Shown in pieces: positions 1-11,084 of a stretch of 64,000 bases of DNA (the first letter of the stretch is position 1; each line of letters begins with the position of its first letter). Origin of the DNA: Heterodera schachtii (Eukaryota > Nematoda > Chromadorea > Rhabditida > Heteroderidae); NCBI GenBank assembly GCA_023374025.1, contig SIJG01000006.1, forward strand, positions 2,801,691-2,865,690, given 5' to 3'. The notes below the pieces were generated by a model, which was not told the DNA's origin, made no database searches, and saw only the letters and a list, made by a program, of their open reading frames with translations. The translations under genes were made by a program, and so were the position numbers.

Positions 1-443
1 ACAACTTTTTCTTTCTCTGTCAATGCCAAGATTCTTGGTAACAAACAAAGGTATAAAGTTTTAGGTAGGAGTTTTTAAATACATAAATAAGATTTCAAAA
101 AATTTCAAAAATTAGCCCAAAAGCCATAAAGCTCTTGAACGAGAAACGTAAGTCTAAAATCAAAGTTTGCTTGTTAAATTATCTTTCTTCATCCATTATT
201 TTTGGTACTGAAGTGTCCCTTTCTACTGGGACTCAGTTGTCTCACGCTCAGATTGCCTCGGTTCGATTTCTTTCTCTGATTTTTAGACACAGCTCATCAA
301 GAGCTCTTAACTGACACAACATTTGACCAGGTTTTACCTTTTTCAAAAGTTATAGCTGCCAAATTTGTCCATTTTTTTCATGATTTAACCAGTTTAAATA
401 AACGCTTTTCCGCGCAGTTTTTTGATGGTTTAGTCGTTTTCAG
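1..443. other. AT-rich spacer, no gene seen
   Basis: No convincing coding exon is visible. The stretch is AT-rich with short low-complexity runs and ends at the 8-bp target duplication gttttcag (436-443) of the next element. Confidence 0.5.
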
Positions 444-1135
444 TAGGGTTCGAGCCCCGTGGGCGGGGGTGGCTTTTCGCGGGGGCGGGGGATTGCGGGG
501 GTCAGAGTCGCGGGGGCGGGGGCGGGGGTGAGCAAATGACTCGCCCCCGGGGACGGGGGCGGGGGTTTGCTTTTAATTAGCTCCAAAAAATCTCACAAAA
601 AATCAATTTTTTTGAATGATGTGTTTGGTTCCACATTCCTTTATTTGATCTTTTTGATGTAATTGCACAGATATTGTTTAAAAATCACCAATTTGGGGAT
701 ATAAAGTATGCCAGAATAGTCAATTTTTACGGGTGTTTTTGTCTATTAACCCAGGGTTTCTATCTCAAAATTTTCAAAAAAAATAAAATTAAAAGAAAAC
801 GTCAGCCGGTGTCGAACTCATAACAAAAAGTATCGTTAATGTTGAAGCACTAACCACTAATCCATAAAAACATTTAGAATTGAAAATAAATTTACTTTAT
901 TTCATAAAATTTGTCAAAATTGTTAAAAAAAATTCAAAATTGTATAAATCTTTTGCCTTTTATCCACGAATATGTCATTCTTAGGGGTGTCTTTTTCACC
1001 CCCGCGCCCCCGCGGGGGTGAAGGTCGCGGGGGCCGGGGTTGCGGGGGTCTGAGTCACGGGGGCGGGGACGGGGGTGAGCCCCAAAAACCTGTCCCGTCC
1101 CCGGGGACGGGGGCGGGGGCGGGGCTCGAACCCTA
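444..1135. mobile_element. hAT-like MITE with G-rich arms
   Basis: The ends are inverted repeats starting tagggttcgagcccc, flanked by a perfect 8-bp duplication gttttcag (436-443 and 1136-1143). Both sub-ends carry long (CGGGGGCGGGGGC)-type tracts on one strand, at about 455-560 and 1000-1125. The middle holds a degenerate tRNA-like sequence on the minus strand (about 801-866). No transposase is encoded, so movement would need a transposase from elsewhere. Eight-bp duplications fit hAT elements and also some MULE-type elements. A related end lies at about 35255-35330. Confidence 0.85.
801..866 (-). ncRNA. degenerate tRNA-like sequence inside MITE
   Basis: Read on the minus strand it contains a box-A-like segment (GGATTAGTGGTTAGTGC) and a box-B-like segment (GAGTTCGACACC) at tRNA spacing. 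The acceptor stem does not pair well, so this is a tRNA relic or tRNA-derived (SINE-like) piece and not a working tRNA gene. Confidence 0.4.
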
Positions 1136-1578
1136 GTTTTCAGCGCCTAAGAAAACCTATGTGTTTTTATGTAATAAAGAAAAATTCAACTCGTACTGGT
1201 ACTTTTTCCAACTTGTACTTCGATTTGAGATAAATTTCTGTTTTTGCACAATACGAATTGGGAAAACTATTTCGAATTGGCTTACCAATCAGTACGAGTT
1301 GGGTTTAGTCCAGGGATGCGATCTGTTCTGATTTATCAGAAATGTTCTGATTTGGAGGGTCCAAATCTGATAAAATAAAAATGTTCTGATTTGTCAGCAA
1401 TGTTCTGATTTTGGGGTAGCGACCAAAATTTGTTCTGATTTCTTAAATAAACTCATAATTTTGAAATTTATGGCATAATGTCACTATTTTATCGAGGAAA
1501 TATAAGATTATGGCAAAACTTGGTCATTTTTTGACAAAAATCTGTTAACAAATCGATTAAAAAACGCAAAAATTTTTC

Positions 1579-1605
1579 CCGGCGGCGCCTATCGGCACCG
1601 CCGGA
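1579..1605. repeat. recurrent GC-rich hairpin module (reference copy)
   Basis: The core GGCGGCGCC-TATC-GGCACCGCC is an imperfect hairpin with 8 of 9 stem pairs and a 4-base loop. Further copies, on either strand and with few changes, lie near 2023, 2160, 3530, 3700, 4460, 26343, 31541, 35026 and 44377. A copy near 1762 is split by a transposon. Copies sit between a conserved A/T-rich left side (a tttttgg..aaaatctgttaacaaat block) and a right side with a GCGCCGC box. Confidence 0.8.
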
Positions 1606-1781
1606 CCCTCTGTCCCTCCTCCAAACTTTTTTTAAAAAACGCTGCGCAAAAAAAGCGTTTTTAAGCAAAAAAGTCGTCGCTTGACTTTTAATTTATTGAG
1701 AAAATTGGCCTTTTTTGGTAAAAATCTGTTAAGAAATCCGAACGAAATTACAAAAATTTTTCCAGCGGCGCCTATCGGCAC

Positions 1782-2582
1782 CAGGGATGGCACGGAATTC
1801 CGATTTCCGACTTCCGATTTCCGATTTCCGACATTTTTGGGGTCGGAATTCCGATTTCCGATTTCCGAAAAAATTTTGGACGTCGGAATCCCGACTTCCG
1901 ATTTCCGAAATTTTTGATAAAAAGTCGGAAATTTTCGGAAATTTTTTTTTGAATTTTTTTTTCAAAAAATTAACATTTTTACAATTTTGGTTAATAAATT
2001 GTATTGAAATTTTCAAAAATTTCCCGGCGGCGCCTATCGGCACCGCCGCCCCCTAAAAATCATATTTTTCTTGAGAAATTTTTGCCTCAAAATCGCAAAA
2101 ATTTAGTCATTTTTGGACAAAATTTGTTAACAATTTGATTAAAAATTATAAAAATTTTCCCCGGCGGCGCCTATCGGCACCGCCGGACCTCGCCCGCCGT
2201 GTTTTCAAAAATTTTGAAAAAACGCGCCGCAAAAAAAAGGTAAAATTTTTGATGAAAATCATTGAATAATTTTTTAAGGCAAATATATATTTAAATAGAT
2301 CAAAAAAATTTTGAATCATCTTTTACTTGGTTAAGAATTAAAAATTTAGCCTATTATAATATTTAAAATTTTTTTATTATATTTTATATTTTTTGAAAAA
2401 TTTCCGATTTCCGACTTCCGAATTCCGATTTCCGACGTTTTTGGGGTCGGAATTCCGATTTCCGACTTCCGAAAAATTTTGGGCCTCGGAAATCCGATTT
2501 CCGATTTCCGAAAAATTTTGGACCCCCGGAATTCCGATTTCCGAGTTCCGAAAATTTTTGGGGCCTCGGAATGCCATCCCTG
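1782..2582. mobile_element. nested MITE with CAGGGATGGCA ends
   Basis: Ends cagggatggca/tgccatccctg are flanked by the 8-bp duplication atcggcac (1774-1781 and 2583-2590). The duplication lies inside a hairpin-module copy, so the element cut that module in two. Long sub-terminal arrays of ccgatttccgactt-like text make most of the short ORFs here. The same family supplies the 57-bp element at 28803-28859. Confidence 0.85.
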
Positions 2583-3210
2583 ATCGGCACCGCCGGACCC
2601 TCTTCTCTCGCCCATTCATCAAAAGTTTTTTTGGAAAAATGCGCCGCAAAAATTTCATCCCGAGTGTACTGAAATTTACGATTTGCTAAACCTCACCAAA
2701 ATTTTTAAAGATGATAATCGGAGGCGAAAATATAATTTTTAATACATTTTTGATTAAATAAATTGTAAAATAATTGATTTGAAGCAATTTTGCAAAATGT
2801 TCTGATTTTTGACCCCAAAACCTGATTTTTGAGCCCGATGTTCTGATTTTGAAAAATTTTCGATCGCATCCCTGGTTTAGTCCGCTAAAAAAGCACCCAA
2901 AAATAGGCTCAAAAACTCTGTTCGAATTTCCCATGATATGAGAGACCATATTTTACACTTAAACAAACTTAAAATGGCAAGAAAGATGCAATAACAAGTC
3001 ACATATATTATACACACATATGTACATTATCACAACAACATTAGTGGGACAAATACAATTATCTGCAATACAAATGATGATTATCCATCCTTTTTATCAT
3101 TTGTTGTCCATCAGTTTTCACTTCGCATTTAAAATCCAATCCGTGTCCAAGACAAATGTGCCGCCGGCTGTCACCAAATACCAAAATGCTCATGGCACAC
3201 GTCCACAGAC

Positions 3211-4215
3211 CAGGGCTGGCCGTGATTGAATTTCCAATCACGGAAATCCGTGAGCCGTGATCACGGGGCTTCCAAAAAAATCCGTGAGCCGTGAACCGTG
3301 ATCACGGCACCCCAAAAACCCCGTGATTCCCGTGATCCGTGAGCCGTGATCCGTGATTATAAAATAAAATTTTCTAATGATTTTTTTATTTAAGTTTATT
3401 TTAAAAAACGGGATTTATTCGCTGGAAAAATTCCCAAAAGATATTTTAAAGAAACCAAACCATATAGGTAAACGCTTTTTTTTTGCGGTGTGCTTTTTCC
3501 AAAAAACTTCGAGTACAGGGGGCAGAACAGGTGGTGCCAATAGGTGCCGCCGTGAAAATTTTTTTTATTTTTAATGCGATTTGTTAGCAGATTTTTTCCA
3601 AAAAATGAACAAATTTACGTTTTTGAACCAATGGAAAATAAAGGGCTATTTTTTGCCATTTTGGGTCAAAGTTTCAAAAAATAAGGTAAAATGGGGGTCC
3701 GGGGTGCCGATAGGCGCCGACGTGAAAATTTTTGAATTTTTGAGTGAATTTATTAACAGATTTTGTCCAAAAAATGTCCAATCATTTGTTAATTTATGGG
3801 TTTTATGCTGTTTTAAAAAAAACGAAAAATAATTTTAATGTAAAAGAGTTTATTTTTAATTAAATTTCAATTAAACTAATTTAAAAAAATATGAAAAATG
3901 TACTGTCCCAAAGGGAAATTGAACCCAAGGGACAAAGAAGACAGAAGGCTTAACCACTAGACTAATATACACACAGACAGTTGCTTAACAAAAATGAATT
4001 TATTTATTTAATTTTTTAATTTATTTATTTAATTTTTTCTCAAAAACTTTCTTCACACCAAATTCCTATTTTCGTCTCAATAAAAATTCCTTATAAAAAT
4101 GCCAATCACGGATCAAAATCACGGAAAAATTGAAAAAATCCGTGAGCCGTGATCCGTGATCACGGCACCCCAAAACCCCCGTGATTCCCGTGATCCGTGA
4201 TCACGGCCAGCCCTG
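3211..4215. mobile_element. MITE with CAGGGCTGGCCGTGAT ends
   Basis: Inverted ends cagggctggccgtgat/atcacggccagccctg are flanked by the perfect 8-bp duplication ccacagac (3203-3210, 4216-4223). Sub-terminal arrays of ccgtgatcacgg repeat the end motif. Two hairpin-module copies (about 3530 and 3700) and a tRNA-like relic (about 3903-3967) lie inside. It interrupts a host exon. Confidence 0.9.
3903..3967 (-). ncRNA. degenerate tRNA-like sequence inside MITE
   Basis: On the minus strand it shows TTAGTCTAGTGGTTAAG (box A-like) and GGGTTCAATTTCCC (box B-like) in tRNA order, with a short TGTCCC-like 3' arm. It is too diverged to be a working tRNA. It sits mid-element, as in the element at 444-1135. 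Confidence 0.45.
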
Positions 4216-4230
4216 CCACAGACCCTCCAC

Positions 4231-5124
4231 TAGAGATGCGCCGTGAATCACGGTCACGGTCACGGTTACCGTGAATTTCACGGGTTTTTTCACTCACGGT
4301 CACGGTCACGATTCACGGGACCAATTCACGGTTATTCCGTGAAAAATTTACACTGGATAAAATTGAATATTTACAAATTACATATTGTTTTCATAGAGAA
4401 ATTTGGTCATTTTTTGGGAAATTTTTGGTAAGAAACAGAGCAAAATTTTCAAAAATTTCCCCGGCGGCGCCTATCGGCACCGCCGGCCCCCTCCCCTATT
4501 CCTGAAACTTTTGAACAAGTCAACTACCTATATTGTGCAAAAACAAATAAAACGCAAAGTTTCAAGATGACCCAATTTAAATAAAAATTCACTAAATTTC
4601 ATTAAAAACTCGCTCGAAATAAAGTTATTTTGGGCAAAATCAGTTAACAAATCCCAACAAATTTTCAAAAATTTCCACTAAAATCCCTATTTTTTTTGAA
4701 ATTGGGTAATATGTCTCATAAAATCATTTTAAAAAGGTCGGAATCGATTTAGAACGCAAAATGATGAGAAAAATTCAAATTATAGGCGCGCGTGCCAATG
4801 CACCCTTCAGTACCCGATTTTTTTTACTTGAAAAATGGCAAGCGCACCTATAAAAATTGCAAATTTTTCATCGTTTTTTGTCTTTTGAAATTGATTAATA
4901 TTGCAAAATTCGCTCATTTTACGGACATATCTGTGCACAAATTGAATTTAAATTTTCTAAATTTTGTGGCGGCCTCTTCGGCGCCTATGGACCACCTTTT
5001 CCCAAAAAATTTTTTGGAAAATTATACCACAAAAAACAGTGTAACCGACAGGGAAAAATTAAACTCAAAAAATTCACGGTCACGGTCACGATTCACGGGT
5101 TTTTTCAGTCACGGCGCATCTCTA
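4231..5124. mobile_element. MITE with TAGAGATGCGCCGTGA ends
   Basis: Inverted ends tagagatgcgccgtga/tcacggcgcatctcta are flanked by the 8-bp duplication ccctccac (4223-4230, 5125-5132). Sub-terminal arrays of cacggtcacggt follow, and one hairpin-module copy lies near 4460. It landed next to the duplication of the element at 3211-4215 and shares one base with it. Confidence 0.9.
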
Positions 5125-5225
5125 CCCTCCACCTCCACCACGGCTGGGGGAAGACATTTGACGAAGGAAAATCAGACAGGAGCAAATGATGCAAATCGGA
5201 ACACAGCAGCAGATGACACAAACAC

Positions 5226-7035
5226 GGCGCCCCCACAAAGTGTCCAAGCCACGAATTGTCCAAGCCACGTTTTGTCCAAGCCACGAATTGTCCAAGCCAC
5301 GAATTGTCCAAGCCACGAATTGTCCAAAAGAGTAAAAACCCACGAATTGTCCAAATGTCTAAAAAGCTCATAAAAAGCCGGAAAACGGGTCTATTTTAGG
5401 GTTTTCGGGATCGCTAAATACGAATACGACATTTATATAGCCCCTTGCCTAACCCAAACCCAAATATAAATATTAAATAGCAAAAAAGAAATTAAAGCTC
5501 CTACAAAGGGTGCTGATCAAAATTCGAACAAGTTTTAGGGCTCCTATGTGATCCTAATTCTCTCTATAGACCCACACTCAGCTTCACACATTGAAAAAAA
5601 TAATTTTATTAAACATTCAATGAAATTCATTGCGGAACATGGATAATTGAATCATCAAAATCTCGAATCCTTCAATTTTCCTGCATATCCCTCAATTTGA
5701 GAGTGCCGGCGGAATTGGAAAATGTGGTGCCCGAACGATTTCGTCCTCCCATGCTGGAATTGAATTTTTTTATTAAATTTAAACGGATAATTGATTAAAT
5801 AATTCTGCCTGAAGGCGCTGTCGAAGTCGATAACGGACTCAACAAATATTGAACAAGCTGCTCCCGTGGACTCACAGTGGTTGGCCATGTAAGAGTTATG
5901 GTGCCGGTGAGCCGATGCCGAACTGTAGGGGTAGCCGCATAGCTGTGTTCCGAGTTGAGTCGAAATTATTGTCCCGAGTGTAGCTAAAAATTTAAATTTT
6001 TGGAAATAAATGCATAAATTTAACAAACAATGGTTGCCGATGGGTGAAAATTGAGTGAATTATCTCCAAATGCGTTAACACCATCCAACAACTGCCGCTG
6101 TGTCAAGCCGATGTATGTTCGAGAGAAGTAAAGGAAGAACACTGGCATTCCAGGAGGAGAAGACGGCCAAGATAATTGAGAAAGCTCTTCTGATATTGCG
6201 GACGGCAAAAGCGGCAAAGAGAAAACCCTTCTGAAAAAATAATTATGTAAATCTAAATCTTATTTTTTACCTGAATGTGTTGCGAACTGCCTCACATATT
6301 CTGTCTTCTCGCCGTACAAATGCACGAGACCAACATTTTCTTTGATTTTCTGTCGCCTTGACTCTGCCTTTTTCAGCAATTTCCTGAGTGGTGTGTGAAC
6401 CGAAATCCTGGATAGTTTTGAAATTAAATTTTTTGCGGCGCTTCAAACATACCTTTCAACCATAGGCAATCTCTCCAATAATTGGTTTTTCCGCGCTCAA
6501 AGGTCATTGTTGAGAGTTCAGCCTCTTTCAAATTCGGTTGTTCAGTGCTGTCATAAGTTCTTACGGCATTCGGTTCGACGAGTTCTACTCCCAAATTCAC
6601 GGCCTCCTCAGTTGTGTTTGAAATGTCTGACAAATAACGCTTCTTCCGACTTTTTTATAGAATTTCAATTTTATTACGAATCATTCGTTCAATTCAGAAT
6701 AGCAAAATCTGAAGACAACAAAAAGCACCCATTTTAATCAAATTTTGAGATTTTTCTTATTCGGATGGATTTAGGGTTAGGAAAGGGGCTATATAAAGGT
6801 CATATTCGTACTCAGCGACCCCAAAAACCCTAAAACAGACCCGTTTTCCGGCTTTTTATGAGCTTTTTAGACTTTTGGACAATTCGTGGGTTTTTACTCT
6901 TTTGGACAATTCGTGGCTTGGACAAAACGTGGCTTGGACAATTCGTGGCTTGGACAAAACGTGGCTTGGACAATTCGTGGCTTGGACAAAACGTGGCTTG
7001 GACAATTCGTGGCTTGGACAATTTGTGGGTCAGCG
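5226..7035. mobile_element. foldback element carrying a gene fragment
   Basis: It is flanked by the perfect 8-bp duplication acaaacac (5218-5225, 7036-7043). Each end has a direct array of the unit gccacgaattgtccaa in inverted orientation (5238-5350 and 6868-7030), giving long foldback arms. The interior is GC-richer and holds a spliced-looking minus-strand gene piece (5655-6633). The end of a related element is visible at 62975-62998. Foldback arrays with an internal cargo fit a MULE- or hAT-derived element. Confidence 0.85.
5655..6633 (-). pseudogene. transposase-like or captured gene fragment
   Basis: Minus-strand exon-like pieces run from an ATG at 6633 (MSDISNTTEEAVNLGV...) through a piece with YWRDCLWLKG, then a piece at about 6270-6410 (DFGSHTTQEIAEKGRV), then one with FFLYFSRTYIGLTQ (6020-6235), then one starting near 5985. 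Splice-like borders are present (gtatgttt after 6458, aactatccag near 6415), but the frames do not join cleanly. The YW..C pattern and the FxRTYIG stretch recall FLYWCH zinc-finger and MULE-transposase-derived proteins; this is a weak family guess. It probably no longer makes a full protein. Confidence 0.35.
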
Positions 7036-7043
7036 ACAAACAC

Positions 7044-8197
7044 AAATCAAAATGACGACAGCAGTGATTAGAGTAATTTTCCTGAAATTAATGAATGGAG
7101 AAATTTACTGTATATGAGTGTATTTGGTCGGTGGAGTTACTGTATGCGGTTCTATTGTGGTTATAACAGGACCGTAATTTCATAGCACTTCTTTATTTCT
7201 CAGAAGCAACCCAACCAAACCAAACATTCTTGGTATCATTCGACTGTTTTCTATTATTCTAAAAAATTCCAAAAAATTTCGCCGATTTATCAAAGTTATG
7301 GCCGAAAAACAAATTTTCTGCAATTTCGAATTCATAATCAGTGATGTGATTTAATGTGCTAAAAATCGAAAAATATTTGGTTGTTAAATAACTAATTGCA
7401 ACAGTCTCGATGAATGAAATGGAAAAACGAACACAGCAGTGTTGTTGACATGGTCATTGTCATCGTCCAACACTTGCTCAATTGGACTTGAAAATGAGGG
7501 GAAAACATTAAGTGGAATTTACCCAGGAAATTTGAAAATTAGGGGTTCGTATTCAAACACCGACAAATGTTCGAAAATATTCATAAAAGTGGGGAAAAAT
7601 GTAAGGTATTGGGAATATGTATGTTACCACACAAAAATTGGAATCCCGATTCCGAAAATGATGTCATCCCTGGACACGTGCCGAACCAAAAAAAAAAAAA
7701 ACTCGCCGCGATACTCGAATCGCGGCCGCGTCCCACCCTATCCATGCCTGGGATTTACGCGTTTAATTTCGTTTTTTTTGAGTGGGTGGGCATATTTACA
7801 TGTTTAATTTTCATTTTTTTAATGGGATGGCCTTTAAATCGTTTAGAAGCAAAGCGACGATGAGAAGAAGAAAAAGGAACAGAGAATTATTATTGTTGGA
7901 AGCCATGGCAAAAAAAGAGGACGAAAAATTGGAATTATTTAAATTAATTTGTCAAATAACCAGTGAACGGATTTTTAGGTTTTAACCTATTATTTTTTTT
8001 TGCGCATAGCATATGCTGAGAATAAGCGCAAAAAAACACACATTTTCTTCGATCACTTTTCGATTTAGAGCGACTTTTTAGCAACTATTTTCAACTATTG
8101 TTGCTTGTAAAATTAAAAAAAAAATTATTTTTTCAACTATTTCTGCTTTCAACAAAAAAATTCTTATGAAAAACTAAAAAAAAATCAAAATGCACCC
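7044..8197. other. spacer with diverged repeat modules, no firm gene
   Basis: A copy of the cttggtatcattcga module lies near 7230. Short ORFs between 7439 and 7985 lack coding-like composition and splice support. An AT-rich stretch ends with homopolymer A/T runs. Confidence 0.4.
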
Positions 8198-9124
8198 CTA
8201 AGAACCGACATTAATTTTTTTTTTTTCAAAAAATGCACCCCTAAGAATCGACTTTTCAAAAAGCAAAATCCTAGCCATGATTTCAAAACATTCGTTTGAA
8301 TTGAGCGGGTTACGCCCACACCAATGAGCACCAAATTTCATCTCGTCATTTTCCCTTCCCTTCAAATTAGTCGACACCCCCCCCCCCCCCCCCCTCTTAC
8401 AAATGTAAATTTGAAAAAAGCATAAATTATTGGCACTTTCATCGGCCGGAAATTCGACGACAAATAAATTGTCAAAAATGAAATGGACAACACGAAGCGA
8501 TGGAAAATCGTTGAGAATTGACGGGACGAATTTGCGCAAACGGTGGAAAAATTTGGCGTACAATTGCATGGCACAAAAAGTTATTTCCGAGCATTGGCCA
8601 AATGTTGTGCAAATGAATTGAAAAATGCGTTCACTGTTCGTGTCGATGGACAAATTAATTGGAAAGGTGGCGAAAAATGGACGGAAAACGGTGGAGAAAA
8701 GCGATGGCATTTTTGTCGATGAAACTAAAAATGGATGGGAATGCTGTTAAGAATTAATTTAGCGTCAATTTTACGAAATATTGATGCATTTGTATCCAGT
8801 GACTTTACGAGGCATTTGAATTTGCGGAATTGGCGAAGGATTCAAATTGAAATTGGCAATTTCCATTTGATTTGTGCCGTTCTCTCCAATTTTGCTTCCA
8901 ATTTGAATCTTTCCCAATGTCCATTTTCGTCTTTTGAAGTGTTCGTCAATGTAAAAGTCAAAACGGTGGCTGATCAGCGCAATTCTAAGGCCAAGTTGAC
9001 GCGGAGGGAGCAAATCGAACAACAATCGGCGGAGATAAAACTGAAAAAGAAAAGAAAATTTAAAATTGAATTTAAATTTTGCTTTTGCCATTTTTTCCTC
9101 CGCTTCTTTTCGGCTGTCTGACAT
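8198..9124 (-). pseudogene. F-box-like family protein, broken copy (subtype 2)
   Basis: The minus strand starts MSDSRKEAEEKMAKAK and continues with the degenerate F-box-like core PRQLGLRIALISHRFDFYID, then a region matching the family body (KIGENGTNQM, PIPQIQMPRK). After an intron-like gap at about 8730-8775, FIDKNAIAFLHRF runs into a frame change. The next part (ATFPINLSIDTNSERIF, FHRLRKFVPSILNDFPSL) is in another frame. The C-terminal third is missing, and a run of 16 Cs (about 8379) marks the decayed end. F-box proteins normally bind Skp1 in SCF ubiquitin ligases; in this family that role is unproven. It is a relic compared with the intact subtype-1 copy at 24019-25465. Confidence 0.65.
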
Positions 9125-9451
9125 TTTGTTGACGGCAAATTATTAAGACAATAAGCGCAAATTGCTATGGAACTAGCTTACAAATTTTTAGAAGCTAGCG
9201 AAATGCATGAAAAAGTGAGTCGTTCGGTCGGGGCGGAGTCGTTATTTAAAAAACATCATAAAGGGCGTTATTTTTAAATGCAAATGTGCCGATTTAAAAA
9301 AAAATTCTCACATTTTCCTTAAACGACGTCGTTTTATTTTGCGGCAATTAGCAGCAGCACACTTTTGTCGTACATAAGTTGTGATTGCAATAAATGTCAA
9401 AACAAAAAATGATGTGCAAATTTTTGTGCTTTTGAGTGAGATTGGATGGAG

Positions 9452-9459
9452 TATAAAAG
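9452..9459 (+). promoter_or_regulatory. TATA box of FEM-1-like gene
   Basis: TATAAAAG lies about 80 bp before the start codon in otherwise GC-richer text, at a spacing that puts a transcription start near 9480-9490. Confidence 0.55.
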
Positions 9460-9538
9460 CGATGCATTGTTCCCTTTTCCCATCATTCATTCTCCGCTTC
9501 GTTTTCCGCCAGTGCCGCCCCCCTCCCCATTTTCGGCA

Positions 9539-11084
9539 ATGGTAACAGAATTTTTTTTTTTTAAATTCTTTTGAATGCAAATTATTTTTTCTTTTTCAAC
9601 TTTAAGGAAAATGTTGTTGCTCCTGCCGATGCTGCGGTCGACAATTTTGAGCAACGCACTCGCCAATTCTTCGCCTTCGTCAACGAGGGAAACATCGGAC
9701 AATTGCGTGCGCTGGTCGACTCGCTGAACGCGGACGAACTGAGCAATTTGCTGCGGATGAACCAACCGAATGTCCAACCGCCTCGAGCCGCTCTCATTAA
9801 CGCAATTGTAAAGCAGCACACGGAAACGGTCGTTTTCTTGGTAAAAAAAGAAAGGGTTTATTCTTATTCGGCAGCGATTGATTTCCCCCATTTTTCATTC
9901 AGTTGGAGAAGGGCGCAGATCCGCATCAGACTGTGCTTGGCCGACTGAACAATCTGGACATGAGTGAGCAGCAACAAAAGCGGAATGGAATTCCGCCTCA
10001 TTTATAAGTTTTTTTGTCCCCAATTTTGCAGATGTGACGCCGCTTTGGATTGCTGTCAATATGGCCAATTTGGAAATGTGCCGTGCGCTGATCGCCCATG
10101 GTGCCAACATCGAATTGGGGACGGACACTGGCGAATCGACGCTGCTCAGCGCATGTTTCGAAGGCAGTTTTGAGATTGGTGAGTCAAATGCATGGATGAT
10201 GCTGCCGTGTAATCAGTGCCAATGTTTTCCCATTTTTCAGTCACTCTTCTCGTCGAGAATGGCGCCAACGTTAATCTCGCGGACAGCGACGGAATGACGC
10301 CATTAATTGCCACTTGTTACTTTACCGGAAAGGTGAACACAAGTTGTTGCATAATTTGTGACTGTTTGTTCGCCTTCTTAGATTGACATTGTGCACATGC
10401 TGCTTTTACACGGTGCCATTGTTGGACAGACGGATTTCACGGGTGCAATTTGTCTAATTGCCCTAAAATTATTGGATTCATATTCCCTTTTTTCAATTTT
10501 AGGGATGAAATTTGCTCTTTTGGGAGCCGCCAGGGCGGGCTATTTGGAAGTGTGTCGGCTGCTGCTGGCGCACAAATGGTGGGCAGCGGATGTCAACCAG
10601 CAAACTATCGACGGCACCACAGCTCTGATGCGCGCGAGCGGTCGGGGACACGTGGATGTTGGTGAGCAAAATTGTGGCAAATTTTGAAAATTTTCCTCAT
10701 TTTCAGTGACTTTTCTCGTCGAACATGGCGCCGACCTTGACCACACCGACATGGACGGATACAACGCGTTGATGTGCGCAGTGAAGAACAGAAGGACGGA
10801 AATGGCACGTCATTTGGTGACCATCGGCGCGAACACTGACCAGATTGGCACTGATGGTGAGCAGAAAAAGTGGTTAAACCGCCGCACGGCTTTTATATGT
10901 AATTTTCTCCCATTTACAGGCAAACGGGCGCGCGACTTGGCTGAAGAAAGCGGACTTGCCGAAATGATTGACATTTTCCGTGCCGTGGCGGCTGAGCAGC
11001 GGGAAAACGCCGATGGGTAAAATAGGATGTTTTTTGATCCAAAAAAAACAACAACAAATTTTCAGGCATCAGAACGAACACTAA
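9539..11084 (+). CDS. FEM-1-like ankyrin-repeat protein
   Basis: Ten exons: 9539-9541, 9607-9840, 9903-9963, 10032-10178, 10241-10332, 10382-10442, 10503-10661, 10707-10856, 10920-11016 and 11066-11084, predicting 340 aa. All introns are GT-AG and 44-68 bases. The first exon would be only the ATG. An alternative end without the last splice stops at 11020. About seven ankyrin repeats follow a helical N-terminus. Clear repeat cores are TPLWIAVNMANLEMCRALIA, STLLSACFEGSFEIVTLLVE, ALLGAARAGYLEVCRLLLA and TALMRASGRGHVDVVTFLVE. Repeat order and spacing resemble the N-terminal half of FEM-1, the CUL-2 substrate adaptor of nematode sex determination. The usual C-terminal half (FEM-1 is about 650 aa) is absent, so adaptor function is uncertain. 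A TATA box lies upstream. Confidence 0.8.

Larger units (their letters stand above)
1311..2874. mobile_element. MITE with CAGGGATGCGATC ends, host of a nested MITE
   Basis: Terminal inverted repeats cagggatgcgatc/gatcgcatccctg are flanked by the 8-bp duplication gtttagtc (1303-1310 and 2875-2882). Sub-terminal repeats of gttctgattt follow. The inside carries several copies of the GC-rich hairpin module (1579, 1762, 2023 and 2160 regions). A second element (1782-2582) is inserted into one of these. No coding region is seen. Confidence 0.85.
3122..5143 (-). pseudogene. host exon split by two MITEs
   Basis: Removing the two elements at 3211-4215 and 4231-5124, with one copy of each duplication, joins three pieces into one open minus-strand exon. 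It is preceded by a good acceptor (tcttcccccag, about 5144-5154) and followed by a possible donor at 3121. The joined frame reads VVEVEGLWTCAMSILVFG and continues with three more cysteines. A hydrophobic cysteine-rich stretch lies just upstream on the same strand (about 5155-5225 plus 7044-7075) and is itself split by the element at 5226-7035. I do not recognise the gene. The GLW-C pattern recalls claudin-like membrane proteins only weakly. The insertions probably inactivate it. Confidence 0.4.

Noticed and set aside
200..300. tRNA-like box B (GGTTCGATTTC) near 268
   Set aside because: No box A or cloverleaf pairing at the right distance.
4792..5373. 193-aa ORF
   Set aside because: It spans the end of one MITE, host sequence and the start of another element; no coding signal survives element removal.
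8738..9121. Plus-strand 128-aa ORF
   Set aside because: Antisense shadow of the F-box-like relic, whose minus-strand frame matches the family.
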